Shown here: piece by piece, positions 1 to 6,981 of the stretch
Position numbering within the stretch: position 1 is the first letter of the stretch
Layout: every line of letters begins with the position of its first letter
NCBI GenBank assembly: GCA_035263065.1
Contig: DATFRS010000391.1
Coordinates: forward strand, 1-16,084
From: Dokdonella_A sp035263065
Lineage (GTDB): Bacteria > Pseudomonadota > Gammaproteobacteria > Xanthomonadales > Rhodanobacteraceae
DNA length: 16,084 nt
Reading direction: 5' to 3'
The notes under the pieces: generated by a model
What the model was told of the DNA's origin: nothing
Databases searched by the model: none
What the model saw: the letters and a program-made list of their open reading frames with translations, nothing else
Translations under genes and position numbers: made by a program

Positions 1-363
1 CTGTCGCTGCCGTCCGGTTATCAGCGCGATCTTCAGTTCACGAAGGGCGCGATCTTCCACGGCTTCACGGTCGGGCTCGCGGCGCTCGCGCTGCTCCCGG
101 ATCTGCTCTCGCGCTTCGAGTGGAACGCCGCGCGCCTGCGCGATGCGATCGAGCCTTCGATGTACGCGACCGACGTCGCGATCGAAGCCGCGGCACGCGG
201 CGTGCCGTTCCGCGACGCGTATCGCAGCGCGGCGGCGTCGGCGGAAACGGCGGGCGAGGGCAGGACGCCGGAAGCGAGTCTCGCGGCGCGCGTGTCGCCG
301 GGTGCGGCGGCGGATCTCGGGCTCGAGGAGCTTCGCGAGCGCATCCGGCGCTGCAAATCGTAA
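1..363 (+). CDS. argH: Argininosuccinate lyase family protein, C-terminal part (5' end outside window)
   Basis: The frame is open from base 1 and ends at TAA 361-363, giving the last 120 residues. Argininosuccinate lyase splits argininosuccinate into arginine and fumarate, the last step of arginine synthesis in the cytoplasm. The fragment begins LSLPSGYQRDLQ, which matches the LP-x-x-Y-x-(R/K)-D-(L/M)-Q segment of the ArgH family. Later, MYATDVAIEAAARGVPFRDAY matches the family's C-terminal ATD...(K)GVPFR(E/D)A segment. The catalytic GSSxMPxKxN loop lies upstream and cannot be checked. The PSGYxRDLQ form differs from the commoner LPLAYNKDMQ form, so this may be a divergent ArgH or a second copy with another substrate. 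It converges on the glycosyltransferase gene, and its stop codon lies inside a heptamer repeat. Confidence 0.82.
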   Translation: MSLPSGYQRDLQFTKGAIFHGFTVGLAALALLPDLLSRFEWNAARLRDAIEPSMYATDVAIEAAARGVPFRDAYRSAAASAETAGEGRTPEASLAARVSPGAAADLGLEELRERIRRCKS

Positions 364-407
364 ATCGTTAATCGCACGCTATTCCATTTCGCGATTCGCG
401 ATTCGCC
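355..407. repeat. Heptamer-spaced repeat with inverted halves between convergent genes
   Basis: AATCG occurs at 356-360, 363-367 and 370-374, each 7 nt apart; the heptamers read AAATCGT, AAATCGT, TAATCGC. After a short spacer, CGATT occurs at 392-396 and 399-403, again 7 nt apart (TTTCGCG, ATTCGCG, ATTCGCC). The two halves are complementary: AATCGC 370-375 can pair with GCGATT 391-396. The array covers the stop codon of the ArgH-family gene and ends just before the glycosyltransferase stop. It could act as a shared transcription end or mRNA-stabilising hairpin, or be a slippage-generated microsatellite. Which of these applies is inference. Confidence 0.6.
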
Positions 408-417
408 GTTTGCAGCA

Positions 418-1788
418 TCAGCGAGTCAACCACCCCTGCGCCCGCGCCGTGCACAGCGCATACGGAAAAATCCAGAACAACGCGAACGCCGCGAAGAACG
501 AATAGCCGATGCCGTAGACGAAGTCCCAGTGCCGTTCGCCGCGAAGGTAATACAGCATGTTGAACGAGGAGACGAGCAGCATCGCGCAGCAGAAGCGCAG
601 CAGCATCTCCGGATGGCTCGCGACCAGCGAGACGAGCAGCACGAGCGTCGCCCACGCGACCGGATAGCGCGAGTTCGTGACGATCGCTTCGACGAGCGCG
701 ATCGCGCGCGCCTTCGGCGGCCGGCGCCAGACGATCGTGCGCAGGAAGCGCAGCTCCTCGCGCACGTAGCTGCGGTCCCAGCGCAGGAACATCTTGCACA
801 GGCGCTTGTACGTCGTCGGCACCAGCGTGTGCACGATCGCGGCGCGCTGGTAGACGCAGTCGTAACCCTGGCCGAGGATGTCATTGGTCATCGCGCGATC
901 CTCGCCGTACGTGCAGCGGCGGCCGAGGAAGTGCTGGCCGACCCAGGCGTCGAGCACGTCGCGCACGACGCTCGCGCGATACGCGGCGAGCGCGCCGGGA
1001 CAGCAGTACACCGTGCCGTACGTGCTCTGCACGGCGCGCAGGAAGTCGAACGACAGCGCGAAGCGGACCTTCAGCATGCGCGGGATAAGCCCGTCGCCGC
1101 GGTTGAACACGCTGACCTTGCCGGCGACCGCACCGACGCGCGGATTCCTGAACGGGCCGGCCATCGCGAGCAGCGTCTGCGGCTCGATCACGCTGTCGGA
1201 GTCGATCGTCACCATGATCTCGCCGCGCCCGCGGCGAAACCCGGCTTCGAGCGCCGCGCGTTTGCCGCGGTTGCGGTCGAAGCGGAGCGTCGTCACGACG
1301 TCGGGATAACGCCGCGCGACGTTCCGGATGTGATCCCACGTGTCGTCCGCGCTGCCGTCGTCGATGACGAATACTTCGAGGCGCTCGCGCGGATAGCGCG
1401 CGAACACGACCGACTCGATCGAGCGCGCGACCATCGCGCCTTCGTTGTACGCGGGGATGATCACCGTCAGCGGCGGCGCGTCGGCCATCGTCGCGAGCGG
1501 GGGCGTGCGGTAGCGGAACCAGAGCAGCGTGCGCACGAGCAGCATCAGCATGCCCATCGACGTCCACAGGATCGCCGGGCTGACGACGAAGCGGCCCCAT
1601 TGGTGATGGCGCGCGGCGCTCACGACGCCATGGAAGATGTCGAAGTGCCAGCTCAAGAAGAGGACGATCGCGAAACCGAACAGGATCAGCGCCCGGTAGA
1701 TGTCGTCGCCCGGCAGGTCGCGGTAGTCGTGGGCGCGTGGACGCGCCTTGGCGGCCGCGATGTCGGTCGTCATCTCGATCGGTTTCAT
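418..1788 (-). CDS. Membrane glycosyltransferase family 2, hyaluronan/chitin synthase (NodC-like) type
   Basis: This 456-residue integral membrane GT2 enzyme would polymerise or transfer sugar from a nucleotide-sugar on the cytoplasmic face of the inner membrane. Hydrophobic segments lie at about residues 31-49 and 71-91. The catalytic domain follows, with VIDDGS (141-146), the DxD-type TIDSDS (194-199) and TYGEDRAMTN (293-302), where GED supplies the catalytic base. Three further hydrophobic segments follow at about 376-393, 396-415 and 422-447. YGTVYCCPGALAAYR (257-271) and FLRWDRSYVREE resemble hyaluronan synthase and NodC. The Q of the product-binding QxxRW motif is replaced by M (MFLRW, 333-337). 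The start MKPIEM was chosen because family similarity begins soon after it; the open frame upstream runs antisense to the PIG-L gene. The product polysaccharide is unknown. The divergent PIG-L deacetylase is a plausible partner. Confidence 0.88.
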   Translation of the reverse strand: MKPIEMTTDIAAAKARPRAHDYRDLPGDDIYRALILFGFAIVLFLSWHFDIFHGVVSAARHHQWGRFVVSPAILWTSMGMLMLLVRTLLWFRYRTPPLATMADAPPLTVIIPAYNEGAMVARSIESVVFARYPRERLEVFVIDDGSADDTWDHIRNVARRYPDVVTTLRFDRNRGKRAALEAGFRRGRGEIMVTIDSDSVIEPQTLLAMAGPFRNPRVGAVAGKVSVFNRGDGLIPRMLKVRFALSFDFLRAVQSTYGTVYCCPGALAAYRASVVRDVLDAWVGQHFLGRRCTYGEDRAMTNDILGQGYDCVYQRAAIVHTLVPTTYKRLCKMFLRWDRSYVREELRFLRTIVWRRPPKARAIALVEAIVTNSRYPVAWATLVLLVSLVASHPEMLLRFCCAMLLVSSFNMLYYLRGERHWDFVYGIGYSFFAAFALFWIFPYALCTARAQGWLTR

Positions 1789-1870
1789 GGAGTCACGGCA
1801 TCTTCGCCATCGACGCGCCAACCTCGCATGAACAAAATCAGGCTTCGTTAACGTTCGTTTGCAAGCGCAG

Positions 1871-1893
1871 CCGATCTCTCTGGCGACGATCGG
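1871..1893. promoter_or_regulatory. Inverted repeat in divergent intergenic region, possible operator
   Basis: The 271-nt gap between the divergent glycosyltransferase and PIG-L starts must hold promoters for both. CCGATC at 1871-1876 and GATCGG at 1888-1893 form a 6-bp inverted repeat with an 11-nt spacer. A small palindrome CGTTAACG lies at 1846-1853 in the most AT-rich stretch of the gap. Either could be a regulator site. No clear -35/-10 pair was recognised, so this is tentative. Confidence 0.2.
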
Positions 1894-2059
1894 CGCGCGT
1901 TCAATGACCGGAATTGCGCGTCGAGGTTCGCCGCGCGCCGAGGTCGACGGCGCAATGCCCCGGAAAGGCCCGGATGGCGCGGATTCATCGCGATCGGGGA
2001 TACTGCGCCTGCGCCGGTCCGGCGCGACGGCGGTAGCCCGGGATCTCGATCCTGCCGCG

Positions 2060-3130
2060 ATGACACGAATCCTCACATTCCCCGCCGCCGGCCGCCTGCT
2101 GGTCTTTGCGCCGCACCCCGATGACGAGACGCTGGCGACGGGCGAGCTGATCCAGCTTGCCCGCGCGGCCGGCGCGGCCGTGCGCGTCGTCTTCGCGACC
2201 GACGGCGACAACAATCCGTGGCCGCAGCGCTGGGCCGAGCGCCGCGTGCGTATCGGCACGGCCGAGCGCGCCCGCTGGGGCAAACGCCGGCGCGGCGAGG
2301 CGGTCGCCGCGCTGGCGCGTCTCGGCGTCCCCGCCGACGAGGTGCGCTTCCTCGGCTGGTCCGATCTCGGGCTGACCGACAAGCTCGAGCGCGACGACGC
2401 GGCGATCGACACGCTCGCCGCCGAAGTCCGCGACTTCGCGCCGACGCATGTCGCGATGCCGTCGCTGCACGATCGGCATCCGGACCACGGCGCGCTGCGC
2501 GTGATGCTGGAGCTCGCGATCGCGCGGGCGCGCTCGCGTTGCGTGTGCCTCGGATATGTCGTGCACGGCCGCACCGCCGACAGCGGCGAATGGCTGCTCG
2601 CGCGGGATCTCGAGCGCCACGAGCGCAAGCGCGACGCGCTGCTGCAGCACGCGAGCCAGATCATCCTGAGCCGCCGCCGCCTGCTGCGCTGGGCGAGCCA
2701 GCCGGAATCGTTCGAGACGGGCGAGCCGAAGAGCGCGACGTCGATCGCCTCGAACGCCGACAGCGTGCTGCGCATTCCGCTCGCCCCGTCGTACCGGTTC
2801 TGGCGGCGTCACGACGTGCTGCTCGTCCTCGCGGACGGCGATCGCATCGAGCGCGCGCGCGTGTCGCTGCCGCGTCCGTTCCGCATGCACGGGCGGCGCG
2901 TGCTCGGCACGGGCCTCTGCGCAGGCCGCGCGACCGTCGAACTCGTCGACGACACGCTCCGGATCGCCTTCGCAGGCAGCGCGCGCGGCTACGTCAAGCT
3001 CGAGCGCCGCATGCCGCGGCTCGTGATCTTCGACGTCCAGACGTGGCGGCGCATCGAGGACTTCCCGGCGCTGCACGAGACGCCTGCCCGCGTCGAGCCG
3101 GTCGCCGTCGCGCAGCGCGCGACGCTCTAG
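2060..3130 (+). CDS. PIG-L family (LmbE-like) N-acetylglucosaminyl deacetylase
   Basis: The 356-residue protein belongs to the zinc-dependent PIG-L/LmbE family, which removes N-acetyl groups from sugars or related small molecules. The metal-binding HPDDE lies at 19-23 within LLVFAPHPDDETLATGEL. The second signature, SLHDRHPDHGAL (136-147), supplies the remaining metal ligand(s). The Rossmann-like core covers about residues 12-170. Some 180 C-terminal residues, basic and without a recognised motif, may bind the substrate or be accessory. The start at 2060 was chosen because the conserved core begins about 10 residues later; the in-frame ATG at 1859 would add 67 low-complexity residues. No good Shine-Dalgarno sequence precedes it, so the start is uncertain. 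It is divergent from the NodC-like glycosyltransferase, suggesting glycan or glycolipid deacetylation. The exact substrate cannot be told. Confidence 0.85.
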   Translation: MTRILTFPAAGRLLVFAPHPDDETLATGELIQLARAAGAAVRVVFATDGDNNPWPQRWAERRVRIGTAERARWGKRRRGEAVAALARLGVPADEVRFLGWSDLGLTDKLERDDAAIDTLAAEVRDFAPTHVAMPSLHDRHPDHGALRVMLELAIARARSRCVCLGYVVHGRTADSGEWLLARDLERHERKRDALLQHASQIILSRRRLLRWASQPESFETGEPKSATSIASNADSVLRIPLAPSYRFWRRHDVLLVLADGDRIERARVSLPRPFRMHGRRVLGTGLCAGRATVELVDDTLRIAFAGSARGYVKLERRMPRLVIFDVQTWRRIEDFPALHETPARVEPVAVAQRATL

Positions 3131-3382
3131 CGCCGCCTTTGCAAGTCCTTTACCGGTCCGCGACATTCGCCGCGGCCGCGTTGCAGTACGGTGGAGATCC
3201 GCGGCGTCATCGTCCCCCTGCAAGTTGCAGCGGCTCCTCCCTGGACTATGGCGTCGCGGATTTTCGCCTCGCATCGATCCTTCGAGATCGGCGCGATCAT
3301 GGCCCGCAGCCGCGTGCGCATCGAGAGGATGTGCTTGCTTCGGCTCCCTTCCGTGCCCGGAATAACGGACTTTCCCGGACCG

Positions 3383-3388
3383 AGGAGG
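3383..3388 (+). promoter_or_regulatory. Ribosome binding site fixing the TMEM175-family start
   Basis: AGGAGG lies 5 nt before ATG 3394. It is the strongest Shine-Dalgarno sequence in the window. It sets the start at 3394 rather than at the far-upstream in-frame ATG codons of a longer open frame. Confidence 0.8.
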
Positions 3389-3393
3389 TCGTC

Positions 3394-3981
3394 ATGAGCA
3401 TCGCGGAGCTGAGCGCGGAGCGTCTCAAAGGGTTTTCCGACGCGGTCTTCGCCGTCGTCATCACGCTGCTGGTTCTGGAGCTGCGTCCGCCCCACACGGA
3501 TGATTTCGCGGCGCTGCTGGAACTGTGGCCATCGGGCGTGGCCTACTTCGTGAGCTACCTTTTCCTCGCGATCGTCTGGGTCAATCACCATCACCTGATG
3601 CGCTACGCGCCGCTCGCGACGCCGCGCCTCATCTGGGCGAACTTCGCGCACCTGTTCTCGGCGTCCCTGGTGCCGTTCACGACGGCGTGGATCGCCGATA
3701 CGCACCTCGGCCGGGCGCCGGTGTTTCTCTACGCGCTGGTGTTCGTGCTGGTCAACGCGACGTATCTCGTGCTCTGCATGGAGGGCATCGATCGGCAGGA
3801 CGCCGGCGTCGTGCCGCCCGACGTTCGCAAGACCATGCGTCGCCGATCGGTGCTGACGCTGATCCTGTTCGGCGCGGCGGCGGTCATTGCATTGTGGCTG
3901 CCCGTGGGCGGGCTGCTGCTGATCTGCGCGTGCCTCGTCATGTACGTGCGGCCGGACGTGCGGAGCCGGGCGATCGGATGA
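3394..3981 (+). CDS. TMEM175 / DUF1211 family membrane protein (putative potassium channel)
   Basis: The 195-residue protein has about six hydrophobic segments (roughly 15-30, 47-66, 80-100, 109-128, 153-168, 170-186). The family hallmark, an FSD motif in the first helix, is seen as RLKGFSDAVFAVVITLLVLEL (FSD at 14-16). The WVNHHHLMR stretch (62-70) is also typical. Bacterial TMEM175 proteins of this length form tetrameric, weakly K+-selective channels in the inner membrane. That role is known for characterised members and is inferred here. The 263 nt before the gene hold no recognisable gene, and no promoter was identified there. A hairpin spans its stop codon and the gene converges on the DoxX gene, so it is probably a single-gene unit. 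Confidence 0.88.
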   Translation: MSIAELSAERLKGFSDAVFAVVITLLVLELRPPHTDDFAALLELWPSGVAYFVSYLFLAIVWVNHHHLMRYAPLATPRLIWANFAHLFSASLVPFTTAWIADTHLGRAPVFLYALVFVLVNATYLVLCMEGIDRQDAGVVPPDVRKTMRRRSVLTLILFGAAAVIALWLPVGGLLLICACLVMYVRPDVRSRAIG

Positions 3982-3995
3982 TCGCCCTTCTTCCG
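3968..3995 (+). terminator. Hairpin terminator spanning the TMEM175-family stop codon
   Basis: GGGCGATC (3968-3975) pairs perfectly with GATCGCCC (3980-3987) around a GGAT loop, giving an 8-bp stem with a 4-nt loop. TTCTTCC follows. The TGA stop (3979-3981) sits in the loop and second arm, so the end of the coding sequence doubles as the terminator. The T-tract is short and broken by C, so termination efficiency is uncertain. Confidence 0.55.
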
Positions 3996-4027
3996 CCGTC
4001 CTTCGCGATATCGAGCGACAGGACCGC

Positions 4028-4411
4028 CTAGCTTCGATGCAGCCTCGCATCGATGCTGTAGCGCCCCGCGCCGTGCGCAGCGAGCACGCAGAAGCCGCCG
4101 GCCATCGCGACGTTCTTCCACACGTTGATCGCCTGCATCTGATCGGCGTAGTGGGGCAGATGGAACAGGATCGCCGCGAGGACCGAAAAGGCGGCGAGGA
4201 AGAGCGCGACCCAGCGCGTGAATGCGCCGAGGACGATCGCGATGCCACCGCCGAGCTCGACGGCGATCACCAGTGGCAGCAGCACGCCGGGGACGCCGGC
4301 CGATTCCATGTACTGCTGGGTGCCGGCGAACGCGGCGATCTTGCTCCAGCCGGAATCGATGAAAAGCCACGCCAAACCGATGCGCCCGAGCAGCACGAGC
4401 CAGTCGTTCAT
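4028..4411 (-). CDS. DoxX family inner-membrane protein
   Basis: The 127-residue protein has four hydrophobic segments, the usual size and topology of DoxX/YphA-type proteins. The first helix region LLGRIGLAWLFIDSGWSKI (about 6-24) carries the family's (R)x(x)LaxlFixsGxxKl pattern. GVLLPLVIAVELGGGIAIVLG follows, with the typical Pro and Glu-Leu-Gly-Gly. The family's biochemical role is poorly defined; some members act in redox or thiosulfate-linked membrane complexes. The start was placed at 4411 because AGAGGGG lies 6 nt before it. An ATG two codons upstream (4417) directly abuts this site and would be too close. The gene stands alone, convergent with the TMEM175-family gene. Confidence 0.85.
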   Translation of the reverse strand: MNDWLVLLGRIGLAWLFIDSGWSKIAAFAGTQQYMESAGVPGVLLPLVIAVELGGGIAIVLGAFTRWVALFLAAFSVLAAILFHLPHYADQMQAINVWKNVAMAGGFCVLAAHGAGRYSIDARLHRS

Positions 4412-4417
4412 GAGCAT

Positions 4418-4424
4418 CCCCTCT
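4418..4424 (-). promoter_or_regulatory. Ribosome binding site that decides the DoxX start
   Basis: On the minus strand AGAGGGG is followed by ATGCTC and then ATG. The 6-nt spacing favours the second ATG (4411) over the first (4417). Confidence 0.6.
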
Positions 4425-4626
4425 GCGGTGGAGTCGACATAGAAGCAGGCTTCGCCGCTTTCATTCTAGTGCCTGCGGCGGTGCTGCGCGCATCTCGGTC
4501 CGCGAGACGCCGGTGCCTGTGCTGGGTCGTACGGAAACGACTACGGCACGTAACCCTGGGCCTGCGCCGCGCTCGCGGTGGAGCCGCTACACTAGTCGCT
4601 CGGCATCCAATATCTGAATCAACCTC

Positions 4627-5223
4627 ATGAGTTTCAGGGTCGGCGACAGTATTGAGAAAAACGCCGGCCGTCGCGGGTTGACGATCGCCGATTCGCGGCG
4701 CGAGATCGTCAGGCTCGTCATAGCGACGATCCTGGTCGCTGCCTCGCACGTTTGCGGTGCTGGTTGCATCGGCTACGTGATCACCGACCAGTCCGATCCG
4801 GCTCATCCCAGGGAGATTGCGCGCGGCACGAAGATATATTCGCCGAGCGATCTCCAGGTCGACGCGCGCGGCACCGGAAAGAGCGACTTCTTTTCCAAGT
4901 CGCTCGAACTGGCCCGTGGCTTTCGGATCGGCGCCAGCGTCACTCGTGAGCCGGTGATCGATGGCTTCGGTCTCTGGGGAACGCTCGACGACGGGAGCTT
5001 CAGCTGGGAATGGTTCGACCGATCGCAAGGCAGCGTGTTCAAGAAGCTGCAAGAGAACGGCCGCGTCAGCGTGACCTTTCGCGACGTGCGAGGCCTCCAG
5101 GAGCCGGCGTCGATCACCTTCGAATCCGACGTCTCGTTGCGCATCAACGAGACCAACCAAGTCGGCAAGGTCACGTACCGAATCCTGGTGAAGAAGGACA
5201 GCGTGCTCGAGTTCCCGCCGTGA
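4627..5223 (+). CDS. Hypothetical membrane-anchored or exported protein
   Basis: I do not recognise this 198-residue protein. It has a basic N-terminus (residues 1-26) and one hydrophobic stretch at about 27-50 (IVRLVIATILVAASHVCGAG). The remainder is soluble, probably beta-rich and periplasmic. C43 and C47 lie at the end of the hydrophobic stretch. Neither is preceded by a good lipobox (GAG-C47 and SHV-C43), so a signal anchor or uncleaved signal is as likely as a lipoprotein. The long N-terminus before the helix suggests either type II anchoring or a true start further inside. No strong Shine-Dalgarno sequence is seen. Its base composition looks less GC-rich than its neighbours. It lies alone between the divergent DoxX gene and tRNA-Pro. 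It is probably a real gene, as its frame is uninterrupted and the translation has a natural composition. Confidence 0.65.
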   Translation: MSFRVGDSIEKNAGRRGLTIADSRREIVRLVIATILVAASHVCGAGCIGYVITDQSDPAHPREIARGTKIYSPSDLQVDARGTGKSDFFSKSLELARGFRIGASVTREPVIDGFGLWGTLDDGSFSWEWFDRSQGSVFKKLQENGRVSVTFRDVRGLQEPASITFESDVSLRINETNQVGKVTYRILVKKDSVLEFPP

Positions 5224-5255
5224 GAACGTGCACGTCGGGGCTCCTTGCCGGCACG

Positions 5256-5279
5256 AAAAAGCCGGCACGAGGCCGGCTT
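5256..5279 (-). terminator. Rho-independent terminator of tRNA-Pro
   Basis: On the minus strand AAGCCGGC (5279-5272) and GCCGGCTT (5266-5259) form an 8-bp stem around a 5-nt loop. The stem runs into an unbroken T-tract (complement of A5256-A5260). It lies about 20 nt past the tRNA 3' end. The same stem may also end transcripts of the upstream plus-strand gene (stop at 5223), though without a T-tract on that side. The 10-mer GCCGGCACGA is directly repeated at 5247-5256 and 5261-5270. Confidence 0.8.
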
Positions 5280-5297
5280 CGCGTGAACATCTGCGGG

Positions 5298-5374
<77 letters not shown>

Positions 5375-5446
5375 AAAAACCTGAAAATAAGGCCGGCTGG
5401 ACCGGCGACGCCGGGAAACCCGCGGCGGGCCGCCGGGCGGCCGCGC

Positions 5447-5475
5447 ATAGTAACGGCGCGGGCATCGCAGCGCAA
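5447..5475 (-). promoter_or_regulatory. Candidate sigma-70 promoter for tRNA-Pro
   Basis: On the minus strand TTGCGC (5475-5470) is followed after 17 nt by TACTAT (5452-5447). The -10 matches four of six consensus bases and the -35 matches three. The tRNA starts 73 nt downstream, which would leave a GC-rich leader of about 65 nt. Spacing is ideal, but the match is modest. Confidence 0.35.
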
Positions 5476-5568
5476 CAATTCTATCGCGTTCGGGCGGGTC
5501 CGGCGGGCGCATCTGCTACGCTAAGCGGCTGATATTCGCCGACGCGGCCACGGCCGCTTCGCCTTTCC

Positions 5569-5573
5569 GAGGG
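5569..5573 (+). promoter_or_regulatory. Ribosome binding site of the HisRS-like gene
   Basis: GAGGG lies 5 nt before ATG 5579 and supports that start. No equally good site precedes the next gene at 6982, which suggests it is translated in coupling with the synthetase gene. Confidence 0.6.
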
Positions 5574-5578
5574 TTCCG

Positions 5579-6967
5579 ATGGCCGTGACGCAAGCCCGCA
5601 CGATGCCCGGCGTGCTCGAGCTCCTGCCGCTCGACCAGGTCGCTTTCCAGGCGATGCTGGACGCGATCCGGCGCAATTTCGAGCGCTTCGGCTTCCTGCC
5701 GATCGAGACGCCGGTCATGGAGTTCACGAGCATCCTCCTGACCAAGGAGGGCGGCGAGACCGAGCGGCAGGTCTATTTCGTCCAGTCGACGGGCTCGCTG
5801 GAGCAGGGCGAGAAGCCCGAGCTCGCGCTCCGCTTCGATCTCACGGTGCCGCTCGCACGCTACGTCGCCGAGCACGAGCACGACCTCACGTTCCCGTTCC
5901 GCCGCTACCAGATCCAGCGCGTCTATCGCGGCGAGCGCGCGCAGCGCGGGCGCTTTCGCGAGTTCTACCAGTGCGACATAGACGTGGTCGGCAAGGACCA
6001 TCTGTCGGTGCGCTACGACGCCGAGCTGCCGGCCGTCATCTACAGCGTGTTCCGCGATCTCGGCATCGGGCCGTTCACGATTGAGATCAACAACCGCAAG
6101 CTGATGCGCGGCTATCTCGAAAGCCTCGGCATCGGCGACGCGGAACGGCAGGGTCTCGTGCTGCGCGAGGTCGACAAGCTCGACAAGCGCGGTGTCGACT
6201 ACGTGCGCGAGACGATGGGCGAGGCGTTCGGCCTGCCGGCCGATCTCACCGAAAAGCTGCTCGCGTTCGTCCAGACGCGCTCGACCTCGCTCGACGATGC
6301 GCTGGCAAAGCTCGACGCGCTCGGCGGCGGCAACGCATCGCTCGACGAAGGCAGGGCCGAGCTGCGCGAAGTGCTGACGCTGGTCAAGGCGTTCGGCGTG
6401 CCGGAATCGCACTTCGCGATGAATCTCTCGATCGCGCGCGGGCTCGACTACTACACGGGCACCGTGTACGAGACGACGTTGAACGAGCACCCGGCGATCG
6501 GCTCGATCTGCTCGGGCGGCCGTTACGAGAATCTTGCGAGCCACTACACGAAGTCGAAGCTGCCGGGCGTCGGCATTTCGATCGGCCTCACGCGGCTCTA
6601 CTGGCAGCTTCGCGAGGCGGGACTCGTCGCCGGCGGACGCAGCACGGTGCAGGCGCTCGTCGCACAGATGGATGAAGCCGAGCTCCCGCGCTATCTCGCG
6701 CTCGCGGGCGAGCTTCGCAACGCGGGCATCAACACCGAAGTCGTCGTCGAGCCCGGGAAGCTCGCGCGCCAGTTCAAGTACGCCGATCGCGCCGGCATCC
6801 GCTTCGTGCTCGTGCTCGGGCCGGACGAGATCGCGAAAGGCGTCGTCGCGGTCAAGGACCTGCGCAAGGCCGACCAGTTCGAAGTCGCGCGCGCCGAGCT
6901 CGTCGACGCGCTCCGCGTCGAGATCGAGCAGGCTGCGGCGATGCATCGAAGCGTGCCGAAGGGCTGA
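5579..6967 (+). CDS. hisS: Histidyl-tRNA synthetase, divergent (eukaryote/actinobacterium-like) type
   Basis: The 462-residue class II synthetase charges tRNA-His with histidine in the cytoplasm. Class II motif 2 is RRYQIQRVYRGERAQRGRF (108-126), with R117 at the ATP-contacting position. The histidine-specific motifs are ARGLDYYTGTVYE (286-298, catalytic R287) and SGGRYENL (312-319). Motif 3 is GVGISIGLTRL (330-340). The C-terminal anticodon-binding domain (about 355-462) is present. All catalytic motifs are kept, so this is not the regulatory paralogue HisZ. The usual betaproteobacterial enzyme has LRPENTA and FRHERPQRGRYRQFHQ; this one has LRFDLTVPLARYVA (84-97) and REFYQCDID (127-135), as in eukaryotic and some other bacterial HisRS. 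It lies 14 nt before the ammonia-lyase gene, apparently in one operon, and away from the usual ispG-hisS-der setting. It may be a second, acquired copy; whether it charges canonical tRNA-His is not known. Confidence 0.9.
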   Translation: MAVTQARTMPGVLELLPLDQVAFQAMLDAIRRNFERFGFLPIETPVMEFTSILLTKEGGETERQVYFVQSTGSLEQGEKPELALRFDLTVPLARYVAEHEHDLTFPFRRYQIQRVYRGERAQRGRFREFYQCDIDVVGKDHLSVRYDAELPAVIYSVFRDLGIGPFTIEINNRKLMRGYLESLGIGDAERQGLVLREVDKLDKRGVDYVRETMGEAFGLPADLTEKLLAFVQTRSTSLDDALAKLDALGGGNASLDEGRAELREVLTLVKAFGVPESHFAMNLSIARGLDYYTGTVYETTLNEHPAIGSICSGGRYENLASHYTKSKLPGVGISIGLTRLYWQLREAGLVAGGRSTVQALVAQMDEAELPRYLALAGELRNAGINTEVVVEPGKLARQFKYADRAGIRFVLVLGPDEIAKGVVAVKDLRKADQFEVARAELVDALRVEIEQAAAMHRSVPKG

Positions 6968-6981
6968 CAAGAACACACGAC

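Noticed and set aside
1789..2775. Upstream extension of the glycosyltransferase to a 785-residue protein
   Set aside because: The added 329 residues are Ser/Arg-rich and lie antisense to the conserved PIG-L gene. Family similarity begins after MKPIEM.
2218..3393. Long N-terminal extension of the TMEM175-family protein
   Set aside because: It overlaps the PIG-L gene in another frame with Arg-rich filler. AGGAGG 5 nt before 3394 fixes the true start.
4717..4770. Lipoprotein signal with a cleaved cysteine in the hypothetical protein
   Set aside because: Neither C43 nor C47 has an acceptable lipobox (SHV-C and GAG-C), so lipoprotein status was not called.
5579..6967. HisZ (ATP phosphoribosyltransferase regulatory subunit)
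   Set aside because: All HisRS catalytic motifs and the C-terminal anticodon-binding domain are present. HisZ lacks these and is not found beside ammonia-lyases.
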